A stretch of DNA of 64,000 bases. Source: Pseudomonas asturiensis (GTDB taxonomy: Bacteria > Pseudomonadota > Gammaproteobacteria > Pseudomonadales > Pseudomonadaceae). Of the stretch, positions 37,623 to 46,692 are shown piece after piece. The DNA is taken from NCBI RefSeq assembly GCF_900143095.1, contig NZ_FRDA01000002.1, positions 248,001-312,000 on the forward strand. The letters run 5' to 3'. The notes under the pieces were generated by a model. It worked only from the letters and a program-made list of their open reading frames with translations, searched no databases and was not told the DNA's origin. Each line of letters opens with the position of its first letter. Positions within the stretch are counted from its first letter, which is position 1. The translations under genes and the position numbers were made by a program.

Positions 37623-38422
37623 CTGAACATTCCATGGATAAAAGCCCGCATCAGGAAGGCTTTGCGGTCAGTGATGACGCATCAGGCCGCGGCACCTCTC
37701 TGCAGGCCTGGAATGCCTCGAAAAAGCTCGGCGCAGTTGCAGCCATTACCGCCGATCTGCTGGTCCCGCCCAATTGCAGAGCCGTGATCATCGCCCCGCA
37801 CCCGGACGATGAAGTGCTGGGCTGCGGTGGCCTTATGCGCCAGCTGGCTCAGTTGGAGCGCCCTATTCTGCTGGTATCGGTTACCGATGGCACTGCCAGC
37901 CACCCCGACTCTGCGCTATGGCCGGTTGCCCGATTGAGCGCAATTCGACCACAGGAAAGCGCGCAGGCACTGAGTATTCTGGAAATTTCCCAAGAACGCC
38001 TGGAGTGGATTCGTGGCGGTTTTCAGGATGGCGACGTTGCCAGCGACGAGGACAAGCTGGTCGCCCTGCTCGCACAGCACCTGTGCCCCACCGATGTAGT
38101 GTTCGCCAGTTGGTCTGGTGACGGCCATGGCGATCACGAGGCTGTTGGCCGGGCCTGCGCAAGCGCCTGTTCGACATCCGGTGCACAACTTCATGAAGTT
38201 CCCATCTGGGCCTGGCACTGGGCCGACCCCGAGGACGAACGCATTCCTTGGGAGCGTGCGCGCAAAATTCTGCTAGACCCTGAAACACAGGCCCGTAAAC
38301 GCAGTGCTGCCCACGCCTTTGCCAGCCAGTTGCAGGGTGATCCCGGCATCGGCTTGTCACCGGTGCTGCCCTCGCCTGTTCTTGAGCGTTTGCTGCAGCC
38401 GTTCGAAGTGGTGTTCACATGA
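37619..38422 (+). CDS. PIG-L/LmbE family deacetylase
   Basis: A 267-aa zinc-dependent N-deacetylase-like protein. The Zn motif is AIIAPHPDDEVLGCGG-like (visible as VIIAPHPDDEVLGCGGLMRQ) and the third ligand His is in GDGHGDHEAVGRACA. Family members deacetylate N-acetylglucosaminyl groups (PIG-L, MshB, BshB). The start is the ATG at 37619 overlapping the previous stop. It forms the second gene of the four-gene cassette that follows glgX; in some bacteria a PIG-L domain is fused to the methyltransferase encoded here next door. Confidence 0.85.
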   Translation: MTEHSMDKSPHQEGFAVSDDASGRGTSLQAWNASKKLGAVAAITADLLVPPNCRAVIIAPHPDDEVLGCGGLMRQLAQLERPILLVSVTDGTASHPDSALWPVARLSAIRPQESAQALSILEISQERLEWIRGGFQDGDVASDEDKLVALLAQHLCPTDVVFASWSGDGHGDHEAVGRACASACSTSGAQLHEVPIWAWHWADPEDERIPWERARKILLDPETQARKRSAAHAFASQLQGDPGIGLSPVLPSPVLERLLQPFEVVFT

Positions 38423-39042
38423 GTGTCGCCGACCGGTATTTCGACCAGCTCTTTCGCGATGATGATGACCCTTGGGCGTTTAAACAGCGTTGGTATGAAC
38501 GTCGTAAACGTGCCTTGTGCATGGCTGCTCTGCCCAGCGAGCGGTATGCGGCAGTGTTTGAACCCGGCTGCGCGAACGGCGAACTGAGCGCAGAACTCGC
38601 GGCCCGCTGCGACACGCTGCTGTGCTGTGACACCTCGCAGCGAGCCGTTGAACTGGCAGGCCAGCGACTGGCTGCGTTTGCCCATGTACATGTGGCTCAG
38701 GCGCGACTGCCCCAGCAATGGCCTGAGGGTCGGTTCGACCTGATCGTACTGAGCGAACTGGGTTACTACCTGGATCTAGAGGATCTGTATCGCTTGATCG
38801 ACTGCGCGCTGAATGCGTTGACGCCTGGCGGCCAGCTGCTCGCCTGCCACTGGCGGCCCGACATCGACGAGTGCCCGCTCACTGCACAGCAGGTCCACGA
38901 TGCGCTTGCCGAGCGACTGGGTATGCATCGGCTTTTCACTCATCACGAACAGGACTTCCTGCTGGACCTGTGGGCGCGTGATGGAACATCGGTAGCTGAA
39001 CAGGAGTTCTGGGATGATCGGCGTTCTGATTCCGGTACATAA
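38419..39042 (+). CDS. Class I SAM-dependent methyltransferase, NodS-like
   Basis: A 207-aa methyltransferase. SAM motif I is VFEPGCANGELSAELA, motif II/acid loop CDTSQRAVELA, and the post-motif RFDLIVLSELGYYL. NodS-family enzymes N-methylate a deacetylated glucosamine in Nod factor synthesis, which fits the neighbouring PIG-L deacetylase, but substrate here is inference. The ATG overlaps the PIG-L stop by 4 nt; the 3' end overlaps the glycosyltransferase by 29 nt. Confidence 0.85.
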   Translation: MSVADRYFDQLFRDDDDPWAFKQRWYERRKRALCMAALPSERYAAVFEPGCANGELSAELAARCDTLLCCDTSQRAVELAGQRLAAFAHVHVAQARLPQQWPEGRFDLIVLSELGYYLDLEDLYRLIDCALNALTPGGQLLACHWRPDIDECPLTAQQVHDALAERLGMHRLFTHHEQDFLLDLWARDGTSVAEQEFWDDRRSDSGT

Positions 39043-39667
39043 CGAGGAGGGTTTACTGGACCTGTGTCTGGAAACTATCCTGCTGGCAGCCGCACACCCG
39101 GCCCTTGGCGGTGAACAGGTAGAGGTTCTGGTGGTGCTTGACAGCTGCACCGATCGCTCGGCAGCGATCGCGCACTTTTTCGGCGTCAACACCCTTGAAG
39201 TCGGGGTGCGCAACGTCGGACATGCCCGCGCCCAGGGCGCTGCGGTGTTGCTCGACAGAGGCGCACGGTGGCTCGCATGCACGGACGGTGACAGCAGCGT
39301 GGCCAGTGACTGGCTGGCCGAGCAACTGGCGCTGGATGTGGATGCGGTGTGCGGGACCGTCACACCGGGCGCTTGGGGTCAGGAGATTTCCATCGCCGCG
39401 CAAACCGCCTACGACCGGCATTATCAGCATCGTGACGGCCACCGCCACATCCACGGCGCCAATCTGGGTGTGAGTTCGATCGCCTACCTGCGGGCGGGTG
39501 GTTTCCCCGCACTGGAATGTCACGAAGACGTGCACCTGGTTCGGCAACTGGAGCTGAGCGGTGCGCGTATTGCCTGGAGCTGCCGCCCCCGCGTGACCAC
39601 CAGTACCCGGCTGGACTCCAAGGCTCGCGGCGGATTCGGCGACTATCTACGCTCGTTGAATACCTGA
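39014..39667 (+). CDS. Family 2 glycosyltransferase
   Basis: A 217-aa inverting GT-A transferase. It begins IGVLIPVHNEEGLLDLCLET, the usual GT2 nucleotide-binding start, with VVLDSCTDRSAA, the DGDSSV metal-binding acidic motif, and GANLGVSSIAYLRAGGF plus ECHEDVHLVRQLE for the acceptor/base region (ED). No membrane segments, so it is cytosolic or peripheral. It ends the cassette ACAD-PIG-L-methyltransferase-GT2. A deacetylase, methyltransferase and glycosyltransferase together suggest assembly of a modified amino-sugar glycoconjugate. Confidence 0.85.
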   Translation: MIGVLIPVHNEEGLLDLCLETILLAAAHPALGGEQVEVLVVLDSCTDRSAAIAHFFGVNTLEVGVRNVGHARAQGAAVLLDRGARWLACTDGDSSVASDWLAEQLALDVDAVCGTVTPGAWGQEISIAAQTAYDRHYQHRDGHRHIHGANLGVSSIAYLRAGGFPALECHEDVHLVRQLELSGARIAWSCRPRVTTSTRLDSKARGGFGDYLRSLNT

Positions 39668-39704
39668 GACCTGGCGCCGCACCGCCTGTGCGGCGAGCCG
39701 TGCA

Positions 39705-40775
39705 TCACTGATGATTGGCCGTCTGCATCCCGGAGTTGTCCGACCCGAACGCACCCAGCGTGCTGGTGAAAAACCTGGCAGCTTCGGCACTCAGGTTGCG
39801 GTGGATGTTTTCCCGATCAACCCCTTCGCGGTCGTTGCACATCATGGGCATGGTTGCACGCTGCTCGTCGCTGCAAGGGGCCATGAAGACGAAATGCCCT
39901 GCCCCTGCCAGCAATTTGTAATCCGGCGCCTGTGGCAGCTTGCGAGCCAGCGCTTGTGCGTTTTTGTCCACCGCCAGCAACTGATCGTCATCACCGGCAT
40001 ACATCAGCACGGGTACATGAACGTCGCCCAGCGTCTGCCGACCGAACATCAGGCTCAAAGGGGCCATCAACATCAACGCGCCGACTCGCGAATCGGCTTG
40101 TGCATGCAGATCCTCTCGATCAGCGACCAACTCACCCTGGGTCTTGCAGGCATCCTTGTCCATAGGACGCTCGATGCAGTACTGACGCAAGCGCTTGAGT
40201 TCGGGCTGTGCACCCGCGAGGATCAGCGCCGTCTCACCCCCGGCCGAATAGCCGATCACACCGACCTGGCGGGCGCTGAGGTAAGGCGCAAGCATCGGGT
40301 CCGTCAGCGCAGCACTGATGGCTTCGGAAATCTGCAGGGGTCGACCGTAAAGATTGCTCAGGCTGCCCAGACGGCTGTGATCACGGTAGTTGTCACCTGG
40401 ATGAACAACGGCCACCACCACAAAGCCCTGACGCGCCAGCGAGGTCGCCAGGTCATGTAACGCCAGCGGAGTACCCGTGTTGCCGTGAGACAACATCAAC
40501 AGTGGAAAACGTCCCAGCGCGATGGCAGCGTCTTCACCGGCCTCGACCCGATAGCCCTCAACGACACTGACTTGCTCGGGATCGGTAGACGGATAAAAGG
40601 CAATCGCCTGCATCGGCTGGGAGTCCAGCGGATCGACAAAACTCAGCTCGTGAAAGCCTGCGCTCCACTCGCTGTCGGCGAGAACGCTACCCGTGAGCGC
40701 ATCATCAGCCTGAACATGCACCGAAATCAGGCCATCGAGCAGACAAACCAGCATCACCGCACAAAGACGTACCAT
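39705..40775 (-). CDS. Exported alpha/beta hydrolase, dienelactone-hydrolase-like
   Basis: A 356-aa protein from ATG 40775, with a signal peptide (VRLCAVMLVCLLDGLISVHVQA). The hydrolase core shows the oxyanion-region LLMLSHGNTGTPLALHD, the nucleophile elbow GYSAGGETAL (G-x-S-x-G), an Asp in MYAGDDDQLL and a His in AGAGHFVFMAP, a complete triad. Related proteins are annotated as platelet-activating-factor acetylhydrolase or dienelactone hydrolase relatives. Periplasmic or secreted. Substrate unknown; transcribed convergently to the GT2 cassette. Confidence 0.8.
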   Translation of the reverse strand: MVRLCAVMLVCLLDGLISVHVQADDALTGSVLADSEWSAGFHELSFVDPLDSQPMQAIAFYPSTDPEQVSVVEGYRVEAGEDAAIALGRFPLLMLSHGNTGTPLALHDLATSLARQGFVVVAVVHPGDNYRDHSRLGSLSNLYGRPLQISEAISAALTDPMLAPYLSARQVGVIGYSAGGETALILAGAQPELKRLRQYCIERPMDKDACKTQGELVADREDLHAQADSRVGALMLMAPLSLMFGRQTLGDVHVPVLMYAGDDDQLLAVDKNAQALARKLPQAPDYKLLAGAGHFVFMAPCSDEQRATMPMMCNDREGVDRENIHRNLSAEAARFFTSTLGAFGSDNSGMQTANHQ

Positions 40776-41054
40776 GGCAAGGCCCAACCTTTGTAAGTTC
40801 CGGCATCCGCCGGACAGTCCATTCACGCGCTTGTGCCGAGCTTCGTGCTCCAGCGCCCCATCTTTCTCAACAACTGAGAGTGTCTTCAAGGCAAATAGTG
40901 CATAAGCCGGGCCAGCTATTGGTCGGATCATGTTGCAACTGCCAACCACTGCGCAAAAAACGGACCGGCGCGGATTTATGCGTGTGCAGTTTACCGCCAC
41001 ATGCCCCGCGCTACCTGTAAGGAAGCTGTCAATTATTCAATGAAACGCAAGCGC
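40776..41054. other. Non-coding gap between hydrolase and azoR
   Basis: With the adjacent azoR terminator this makes 341 bp without a gene. It should hold the hydrolase promoter (minus strand). No other structure recognised. Confidence 0.4.
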
Positions 41055-41096
41055 AAAAAAACTCCAGAGCCATGCGCGCTGCGCAGGCTGTGGAGT
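41055..41096 (-). terminator. Intrinsic terminator of azoR
   Basis: On the minus strand, ACTCCACAGCC pairs with GGCTCTGGAGT (plus coordinates 41086-41096 and 41061-41071, one mismatch), followed by a run of seven T. It lies 21 bp after the azoR stop. Confidence 0.8.
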
Positions 41097-41116
41097 CTGA
41101 TGGGAACGGCGTGCTA

Positions 41117-41725
41117 TCAGGCAGCGAACAGCTTCTGCTCGATATGCTGCTGCGCAGCGGTCAGCGCATTGGCGCGCGGCGCTTCACCGTAGGCCAGGCC
41201 TTCGGCACGAACGAAGTGCAGATCAGTCACGCCGATGAAACCGAATAGCAACTTGAGGTACTCATCGTGACCTACGCTGCTTGGCTGGCCAGCGTGAAGA
41301 CCACCCGCCGTGGAAACGATGATGACCTTTTTGTCACCGCACAGACCTTCAGGACCGGCCTCGGTGTAGCGGAACGTTCTACCCGCGACGGCGATGCGGT
41401 CGATCCAGGCTTTCAACTGAGTCGGGATGGTGAAGTTGTACATCGGCGCACCGATCACCAACACATCCGACTCCAGAAACTGCTGCAAAGTGGCCTCATT
41501 GATGGCGACTTCCTGCTGCTGAGCCGCATCACGGCCTTCAACCGGAGTGCCCGCAGCCGCGAGGGTGGCGGGAGAAAAATGGCTCAGGGCTTCGCTGGCC
41601 AGATCGCGGTAGGTCACGCGGCTGTCGGCGTGGTTCGCCTGATAGGCCTCGACCACACTGCGGCTGAGCTGACGCGACGCGGAGTGGTCACCAAGAATGC
41701 TGGAATCGATGTGCAGAATGTTCAT
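41117..41725 (-). CDS. azoR: FMN-dependent NADH-azoreductase / quinone reductase
   Basis: Two-electron flavin reductase of azo dyes and quinones. The 202-aa protein has the flavodoxin-like phosphate loop [17 protein letters not shown] near the N-terminus, the FMN-binding [17 protein letters not shown] block and GGLHAG region. It lies downstream of a LysR regulator on the same strand (73 bp), the usual arrangement of azoR with its own LysR-type activator or repressor. Confidence 0.92.
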   Translation of the reverse strand: MNILHIDSSILGDHSASRQLSRSVVEAYQANHADSRVTYRDLASEALSHFSPATLAAAGTPVEGRDAAQQQEVAINEATLQQFLESDVLVIGAPMYNFTIPTQLKAWIDRIAVAGRTFRYTEAGPEGLCGDKKVIIVSTAGGLHAGQPSSVGHDEYLKLLFGFIGVTDLHFVRAEGLAYGEAPRANALTAAQQHIEQKLFAA

Positions 41726-41798
41726 AACGGGCTTCCCAGGTTATATCGTCATTGGGCGATCAAGTGGGGAGCATCCTATCGTTGTTGGTAATGTGTGA

Positions 41799-42758
41799 TT
41801 AGTCGCCCTGAACATGATGGTTCGTTCTATTGATGGAACAGTAAATGGACTCCGGGTTGTGGGTCAGTTCCTTGAACGACGTTTCGAACGCGTCCAGCAT
41901 GGCCCTGATGGCCGGCAGCAGCCCGCGCCGGGAGGCGAACGCAGCATGGATCACGCCACATTTGGGCCGGTGAGCATCGAACAGCTCAACGAGACGTCCC
42001 TGCTGCAAGGCGCTTCGCACCAGAATCTCGGGTAATTGCGCTACGCCTACACCCTGCAGGGCACCTTGCAGGATCGCATCCAGGTCCGAACAGACCAGCC
42101 TTGGCGTGTGTCGCACCTCCACATAATGCCCCGGCCCGTTTTCCAGCAACCAGCGATGACTTTGGGTCGCGGAAGTCAGGTCCAGGCTAGGCAGGCTCGC
42201 CAGGTCCTCGAATGAAGCATCAGCGCCAAGCTGCGCAGCCAGATCAGGGTGAGCCACCAGTCGCTGGGCGCTGTAGCCCAATGTCTTGACCACCAGCCCT
42301 TCGTCTTCCAGAGGCGGAAACCGCACACGCAGTGCAATGTCGATGTTTTCTGACAGCGGATCGACGCGCCGATTAGTGCTCTCGATATAAACCTGGACCT
42401 TGGGATAAGCGGCCATGAATCGGGCAACCGTCTCGTTGATGCCCATGGCCCCCATCGTGGGCGGACAACTGAGCGAGATACGCCCTTGGGGTTCGGATCT
42501 GGAACGCTGAATGGCTTCCTCCGCCGCTTCGGCCTCGACCAGCATCGCCACGCAATGCCCATAGTAATCACGCCCGCTTTCAGTGACGGCAAACTTGCGC
42601 GTGGAACGCTGGATCAGCCTGACCCCCAGACGCTCTTCAAGGCCTGCAATGCGGCGGCTGAGTTTGGACTTTGGGATGCCCAGTTTGCGACCGGCAGGCG
42701 CAAACCCTCGGCACTCGACCACCTGGACGAAATAAAACAGATCATTGAGATCGAACAC
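41799..42758 (-). CDS. LysR-family transcriptional regulator
   Basis: A 319-aa LTTR starting at GTG 42758. Winged-helix HTH is residues 1-60 (DLNDLFYFVQVVECRGFAPAG ... KLGIPKSKLSRRIAGLEERLG in two stretches), followed by the substrate-binding domain. The HTH sequence with IPKSKLSRRI belongs to the subgroup that often controls neighbouring azoR/quinone reductases. It precedes azoR on the same strand rather than divergent to it, so it may control itself and azoR as one unit. Confidence 0.9.
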   Translation of the reverse strand: MFDLNDLFYFVQVVECRGFAPAGRKLGIPKSKLSRRIAGLEERLGVRLIQRSTRKFAVTESGRDYYGHCVAMLVEAEAAEEAIQRSRSEPQGRISLSCPPTMGAMGINETVARFMAAYPKVQVYIESTNRRVDPLSENIDIALRVRFPPLEDEGLVVKTLGYSAQRLVAHPDLAAQLGADASFEDLASLPSLDLTSATQSHRWLLENGPGHYVEVRHTPRLVCSDLDAILQGALQGVGVAQLPEILVRSALQQGRLVELFDAHRPKCGVIHAAFASRRGLLPAIRAMLDAFETSFKELTHNPESIYCSINRTNHHVQGD

Positions 42759-42840
42759 CCGCCACCTCGCACACTCAGAGGGCGCGAGTATGGCAGTGCG
42801 AAAGCGGCGATCTCAAGACCTGTGGAACGTGATAAAGCGG

Positions 42841-43635
42841 CTACTGAGCCGTCGTCAGAAACGCCAGCACCGGCTGGGTGAAGGCTTCGCCCGCCTCGAC
42901 GCTGGAGAGGTGAGCGGCATGGAGTTCAATCATGCGAGCGCCAGGGATGCGTTCAATCATGAAGCGCCCGTCCGCTGGCGTGGTCACGGCATCCTCGGTG
43001 CCGCACACCACCAACACCGGCAGCCTGATCGAGCCGATCTGCTCACGGAAATCTGCATCGCGCACTGCTGCGCAGTTGGCGGCATAGCCTTGAGGCGCTG
43101 TCCGGGCGAGCATCCCGACGATGGTATCGACCGTAGCAGGCTCAGCCTGCGCGAAGGATGGCGTGAACCAGCGTGCAATCGAGGCATCACGCAAGGCGAT
43201 CATGGCCGCCTCTGCGTCACGCAACACCGTTTCAATGCGCGGATTCCAGACGTCGGGGCTGCCGATTCTGGCAGCCGTATTGCAGAGCACGACGCGCAAC
43301 AACCGCTCAGGCGCATTGATCGCCAGCCACTGACCGATCAGGCCGCCCATGGACAGACCGCAGAAGGACACCTGGTCCAGCTTCAGGGCGTCCAGCAGCG
43401 CCAACACATCGCGGCCGTTCTGCTCGATGCTGTAAACACCCTCGCTGACCAGCGACTGACCGTGCCCACGCGTGTCGTAACGCAACACCCTGAAATGCCG
43501 GGTCAACGCCGGGATCTGGTTATCCCACATGTGCAGATCAGTGCCTAACGAATTGGACAACACCAGCACCGGCGCGTCCTGCGGACCTTCGAGCAGGTAA
43601 TTCAGTTGACCCTCGGCGAGTTGCACGGCAGACAT
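42841..43635 (-). CDS. pcaD: 3-oxoadipate enol-lactonase-like alpha/beta hydrolase
   Basis: Hydrolyses the enol-lactone of 3-oxoadipate in the beta-ketoadipate pathway. The 264-aa protein starts at ATG 43635 after TGGAGC. Family features are LVLSNSLGTDLHMWDNQIPAL near the N-terminus, RYDTRGHGQS, the nucleophile CGLSMGGLIGQ, Asp in VVCGTEDAVTTP and His in LHAAHLSSVEA. Other pca genes are absent here, so it may be a stray member of the route or an enzyme with a related lactone substrate. Confidence 0.85.
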   Translation of the reverse strand: MSAVQLAEGQLNYLLEGPQDAPVLVLSNSLGTDLHMWDNQIPALTRHFRVLRYDTRGHGQSLVSEGVYSIEQNGRDVLALLDALKLDQVSFCGLSMGGLIGQWLAINAPERLLRVVLCNTAARIGSPDVWNPRIETVLRDAEAAMIALRDASIARWFTPSFAQAEPATVDTIVGMLARTAPQGYAANCAAVRDADFREQIGSIRLPVLVVCGTEDAVTTPADGRFMIERIPGARMIELHAAHLSSVEAGEAFTQPVLAFLTTAQ

Positions 43636-43762
43636 TCGACGCTCCAGTGAAAACAAAACCTGAACACTAAAGCGTGTCGGGACGTCATACAATCCAGCGC
43701 TCGAATATCCGTGCGGCTATCGAACACCTTACCCCGCGCTTGTGCGCAGCAAGGAGCACAGC

Positions 43763-44107
43763 ATGCAAACCGAAGACATCGCCACTTTTTGCCTGGATCT
43801 GCCTGGGGCGCGGGAAGACTACAAGTGGGGCGGGATACGCGTGTTTTCCATCGCGGGAAACAAGATGTTTGCGGTCATGGATCTGGCAGGTCAGGGCTTG
43901 TCCTTCAAGGTGGCCCCGGACCTGTTCTTGGGCTACGTCGACCGCCCCGGCATCCGCCCTGCCCCCTATCTGGCACGCGCACACTGGATCAGCATCCCGG
44001 AGCCTCACGCGCTCAGCGACGATGAGATCCGCGATCTGCTGATCCGCTCGCACCAACTGGTGGTGGGCAAGCTGCCCAAGCGCCAGCAGGTCGCACTCAC
44101 GCTATAA
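43763..44107 (+). CDS. MmcQ/YjbR family DNA-binding-like protein
   Basis: A 114-aa protein from ATG 43763 (ribosome site AAGGAG, spacing 7). It shows the YjbR fold pattern: CLDLPGAREDYKWGGIRVFSI, KMFAVMD, LSFKVAPDLF and SYxLVxxKLPK-like HQLVVGKLPKRQQ. The fold is a double-wing 'CyaY-like' domain; function is not established. Its stop overlaps the stop end of the convergent DUF1294 gene by 6 bp. Confidence 0.85.
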   Translation: MQTEDIATFCLDLPGAREDYKWGGIRVFSIAGNKMFAVMDLAGQGLSFKVAPDLFLGYVDRPGIRPAPYLARAHWISIPEPHALSDDEIRDLLIRSHQLVVGKLPKRQQVALTL

Positions 44108-44536
44108 CGGCAACAATCGCCACAGCCTGCGGCCGAGAAACAGCCAGTCGATCCAGAACGCCTGATGCACCAGCACGATCAGCCAGAACACGACCTGAAA
44201 GGACACTTTACGAGTTTTGTGCCGAAACACCTGCTGCGCCAGCAATGCGCCTGGCCATCCGCCCAGCAACTCGGTGGCATGCAGGACGTTTTCCGGCGTG
44301 CGCTGGCCGCCTTTACCGGCCTGCAGCTTGTCATGCCGGTACAACAGAAAGGCCAGAAGGCTCATCACCCCTATCACGACTGCCGGGATCAGCAGCCCCT
44401 GCCTGATCCACAGTTGCGCCGATCCATACACGGGCAGCGCGACCAACAGCAGCAGGATGAGCAGCTTCAAACGCAGCCCTTGAACCGGAGCCTTGTGCTG
44501 ACGAGCAGGCGGCCGCGGTTCACGTATCGCCGTCAT
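44102..44536 (-). CDS. DUF1294 membrane protein
   Basis: A 144-aa protein with about four TM helices: [19 protein letters not shown], a second [18 protein letters not shown], and a C-terminal pair including [18 protein letters not shown]. The motif [28 protein letters not shown] is the DUF1294 signature. Often fused to a cold-shock domain elsewhere; that domain is absent here. The ATG overlaps the uppP stop by 4 nt, so it is coupled to uppP. Function unknown. Confidence 0.85.
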   Translation of the reverse strand: MTAIREPRPPARQHKAPVQGLRLKLLILLLLVALPVYGSAQLWIRQGLLIPAVVIGVMSLLAFLLYRHDKLQAGKGGQRTPENVLHATELLGGWPGALLAQQVFRHKTRKVSFQVVFWLIVLVHQAFWIDWLFLGRRLWRLLPL

Positions 44537-45366
44537 GCCTTGGCCGACGCCCAGTCGATCCAGCCGAACTGCCACGTCGCCAGAATCAGCAGGCCGAACG
44601 CGATGCGATACCAGGCAAACACCGCATAGCTGTGGGTCGCGATAAACTTGAGCAGCCCGCGAACGGCGATCATGGCGAAGATAAACGAGGTTACGAACCC
44701 TACCGCAAAGACTGCGAAGTCATCCGGGCGAAACATGTCCCGGTACTTGTAGCCCGAGTAGACCGCAGCACCGACCATGGTCGGCATGGCCAGAAAGAAC
44801 GAAAATTCGGTGGCTGCCTTGCGCGACAGGCCAAACAGCAGGCCGCCAATGATCGTCGAGCCAGACCGCGAGGTTCCTGGAATCATCGCCAGACATTGCA
44901 CCAGCCCGACTTTCAGGGCGTCGCTCCACTTCATGTCATCGACCGTTTCGGCGCGTACCACATGCTCGCGGCGCTCGGCCCAGAGCATGATCACACCGCC
45001 GATGACCAAGGCAGTGGCCACGGTGATGGGATTGAACAGGTAGTGGTGGATCATGTCGGCAAAAATCACCCCGAGGACCACGGCCGGCATGAAGGCGATC
45101 AACAGATTGATCGTGAAGCGCTGCGCCTGCGCTTCTTTGGGCAGCCCCACCACCACGTCCAGAATCTTGCGTCGAAATTCCCAGACAACGGCCAGAATCG
45201 CACCCAGCTGGATGATGATATTGAACGCCATGGCCCGCTCGCCACCGAAGTCGATCAGGTCTGCGACAATGATCTGGTGGCCGGTGCTCGAAATCGGCAA
45301 AAACTCCGTCAACCCCTCTACAACACCCAATATCAACGCCTGAGCAGCGGTCCAAAGATCCATCAT
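44533..45366 (-). CDS. uppP: Undecaprenyl-diphosphatase
   Basis: Polytopic enzyme (BacA type) that dephosphorylates undecaprenyl pyrophosphate, recycling the peptidoglycan carrier and giving bacitracin tolerance. The 277-aa protein has the active-site loop [17 protein letters not shown] near the N-terminus and the second motif [22 protein letters not shown], with about eight TM helices. Two Met codons start it (45366 and 45363). Coupled downstream to the DUF1294 gene. Confidence 0.96.
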   Translation of the reverse strand: MMDLWTAAQALILGVVEGLTEFLPISSTGHQIIVADLIDFGGERAMAFNIIIQLGAILAVVWEFRRKILDVVVGLPKEAQAQRFTINLLIAFMPAVVLGVIFADMIHHYLFNPITVATALVIGGVIMLWAERREHVVRAETVDDMKWSDALKVGLVQCLAMIPGTSRSGSTIIGGLLFGLSRKAATEFSFFLAMPTMVGAAVYSGYKYRDMFRPDDFAVFAVGFVTSFIFAMIAVRGLLKFIATHSYAVFAWYRIAFGLLILATWQFGWIDWASAKA

Positions 45367-45601
45367 TCCCCCATGCAGCGATGCCCGAGGCTCGCCTGTT
45401 AGTGTTGTTGTGTAAAAAATGGTTGCTACTATGCCGCCGCAATCCTGAACGAACCTTGAAGAAGCGCTGCAAAAACGCCGAATGCTAGCAGACCTTTCAG
45501 CGCAAAGCCTCCCGCCTGCACAACCTTGCCATCACCACCTCCCCGTTGCGCCCATAAGCGCTTACAATCGCCGCCCCCGTCCTCATCACCAAGGAGCCGC
45601 G

Positions 45602-46165
45602 ATGTCCGCGCTTGAACTTTTCGCCGCCGCCATCGGCGTGCTTGCGGTCTGGCTGACAGTCAAGCAGAACCCTTGGTGCTGGCCGATCGGTCTGGTCATG
45701 GTGGTGATCTACATCTGGATCTTCTTCGACGTGAAGCTCTACTCGGACATGCTCCTGCAGGTCATCTATGCCGGCTTGCAGGTGTATGGCTGGCTGCAAT
45801 GGACCCGTCACGGCAGCGGGCTTCCGGTTCGCGCCGTCACGGTACTGCAGGGCAACTCGGTGTTAAGCGGACTGGCCATCGGCGCGGGTATCAGCCTTGC
45901 ACTGGGCGCGGGCATGGCGCATTTCACCGATGCCGCACAGCCCTGGCTGGACGCAGCACTGACCGGGTTCAGTCTGGTGGCGCAAGTCTGGATGGCGCAG
46001 AAGCGCGTCCAGTGCTGGCCGTTGTGGATTGTGCTCGACGTGATTTTTGTCGGACTGTTCATCTATAAGGATCTGTACCTGACAGCCGCACTGTATGGCC
46101 TGTTCACGCTGCTGGCGGTTCAGGGGTGGCGTGAGTGGCGCAACGATCTGGCGCTGGCGCGATGA
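45602..46165 (+). CDS. pnuC: PnuC-type nicotinamide riboside transporter
   Basis: Facilitator for NAD precursor uptake. The 187-aa protein has about seven TM helices beginning LELFAAAIGVLAVWLTVKQN; PnuC features include WCWPIGLVMVVIYIWIFF, the YGWLQW motif and WPLWIVLDVIFVGLFIYKDLY. Starts at ATG 45602 with AAGGAG 7 bp upstream. Its stop overlaps the NadR-like kinase by 4 nt, so transport is coupled to phosphorylation of the imported riboside, which traps it. Confidence 0.94.
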   Translation: MSALELFAAAIGVLAVWLTVKQNPWCWPIGLVMVVIYIWIFFDVKLYSDMLLQVIYAGLQVYGWLQWTRHGSGLPVRAVTVLQGNSVLSGLAIGAGISLALGAGMAHFTDAAQPWLDAALTGFSLVAQVWMAQKRVQCWPLWIVLDVIFVGLFIYKDLYLTAALYGLFTLLAVQGWREWRNDLALAR

Positions 46166-46692
46166 AGGTGCTGGTCCTGACCGGCCCTGAATCCAGCGGC
46201 AAGAGCTGGCTGTCGGGAGAAATCCAGCGCCGTTTCGGCGGTGTGCTGGTAGACGAATACGTGCGTCATTTCATCGAAGAGCAAGGCCGCGATACCGTCT
46301 ACGACGATATCGCGACCATCGCCAGGGGTCAGCTCGACCGCGAAGACGCTGCGCGCGTAACCCGCCCCGAACTGCTGATCCTCGATACGCATTTGTTGAG
46401 CAACATCCTGTGGAGCAAGACACTGTTCGAAGACTGCCCGGCGTGGATCGAGCAAGAATTGCTGAGCAGGCACTATGACCTGCATCTGCTGCTGTCTCCA
46501 GAAGGCGTCGAGTGGATCAGCGACGGTCAACGCTGCCAGCCACGACTGGCCGAACGTCAGGCGTTCTTTGCGGCCAGCCGGCAATGGCTGGAGCACCACA
46601 CGCAGCATTACCAGGTGATCGAAGGCGACTGGCAGCAACGCCGCGAGCAGGCACTGACGGCGGTCACGCAACTGCTCGCTCAGCGGATCTGA
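46162..46692 (+). CDS. NadR-like ribosylnicotinamide kinase/AAA ATPase
   Basis: A 176-aa P-loop kinase. Walker A is LTGPESSGKSWLS at the N-terminus; VDEYVRHFIEEQGRDTVYDD carries the DEYxR motif of the ribosylnicotinamide kinase domain of NadR; the aspartate after LLILDT is Walker B. The NMN adenylyltransferase and HTH domains of NadR are absent, so this is the stand-alone RNK form. The context with pnuC fits NAD salvage. The 3' end overlaps the convergent VpsR-like gene by 13 bp. Confidence 0.85.
   Translation: MKVLVLTGPESSGKSWLSGEIQRRFGGVLVDEYVRHFIEEQGRDTVYDDIATIARGQLDREDAARVTRPELLILDTHLLSNILWSKTLFEDCPAWIEQELLSRHYDLHLLLSPEGVEWISDGQRCQPRLAERQAFFAASRQWLEHHTQHYQVIEGDWQQRREQALTAVTQLLAQRI

Noticed and set aside
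41001..41192. 63-aa plus-strand ORF
   Set aside because: Overlaps the azoR terminator and coding end; cysteine-rich and without a ribosome site.
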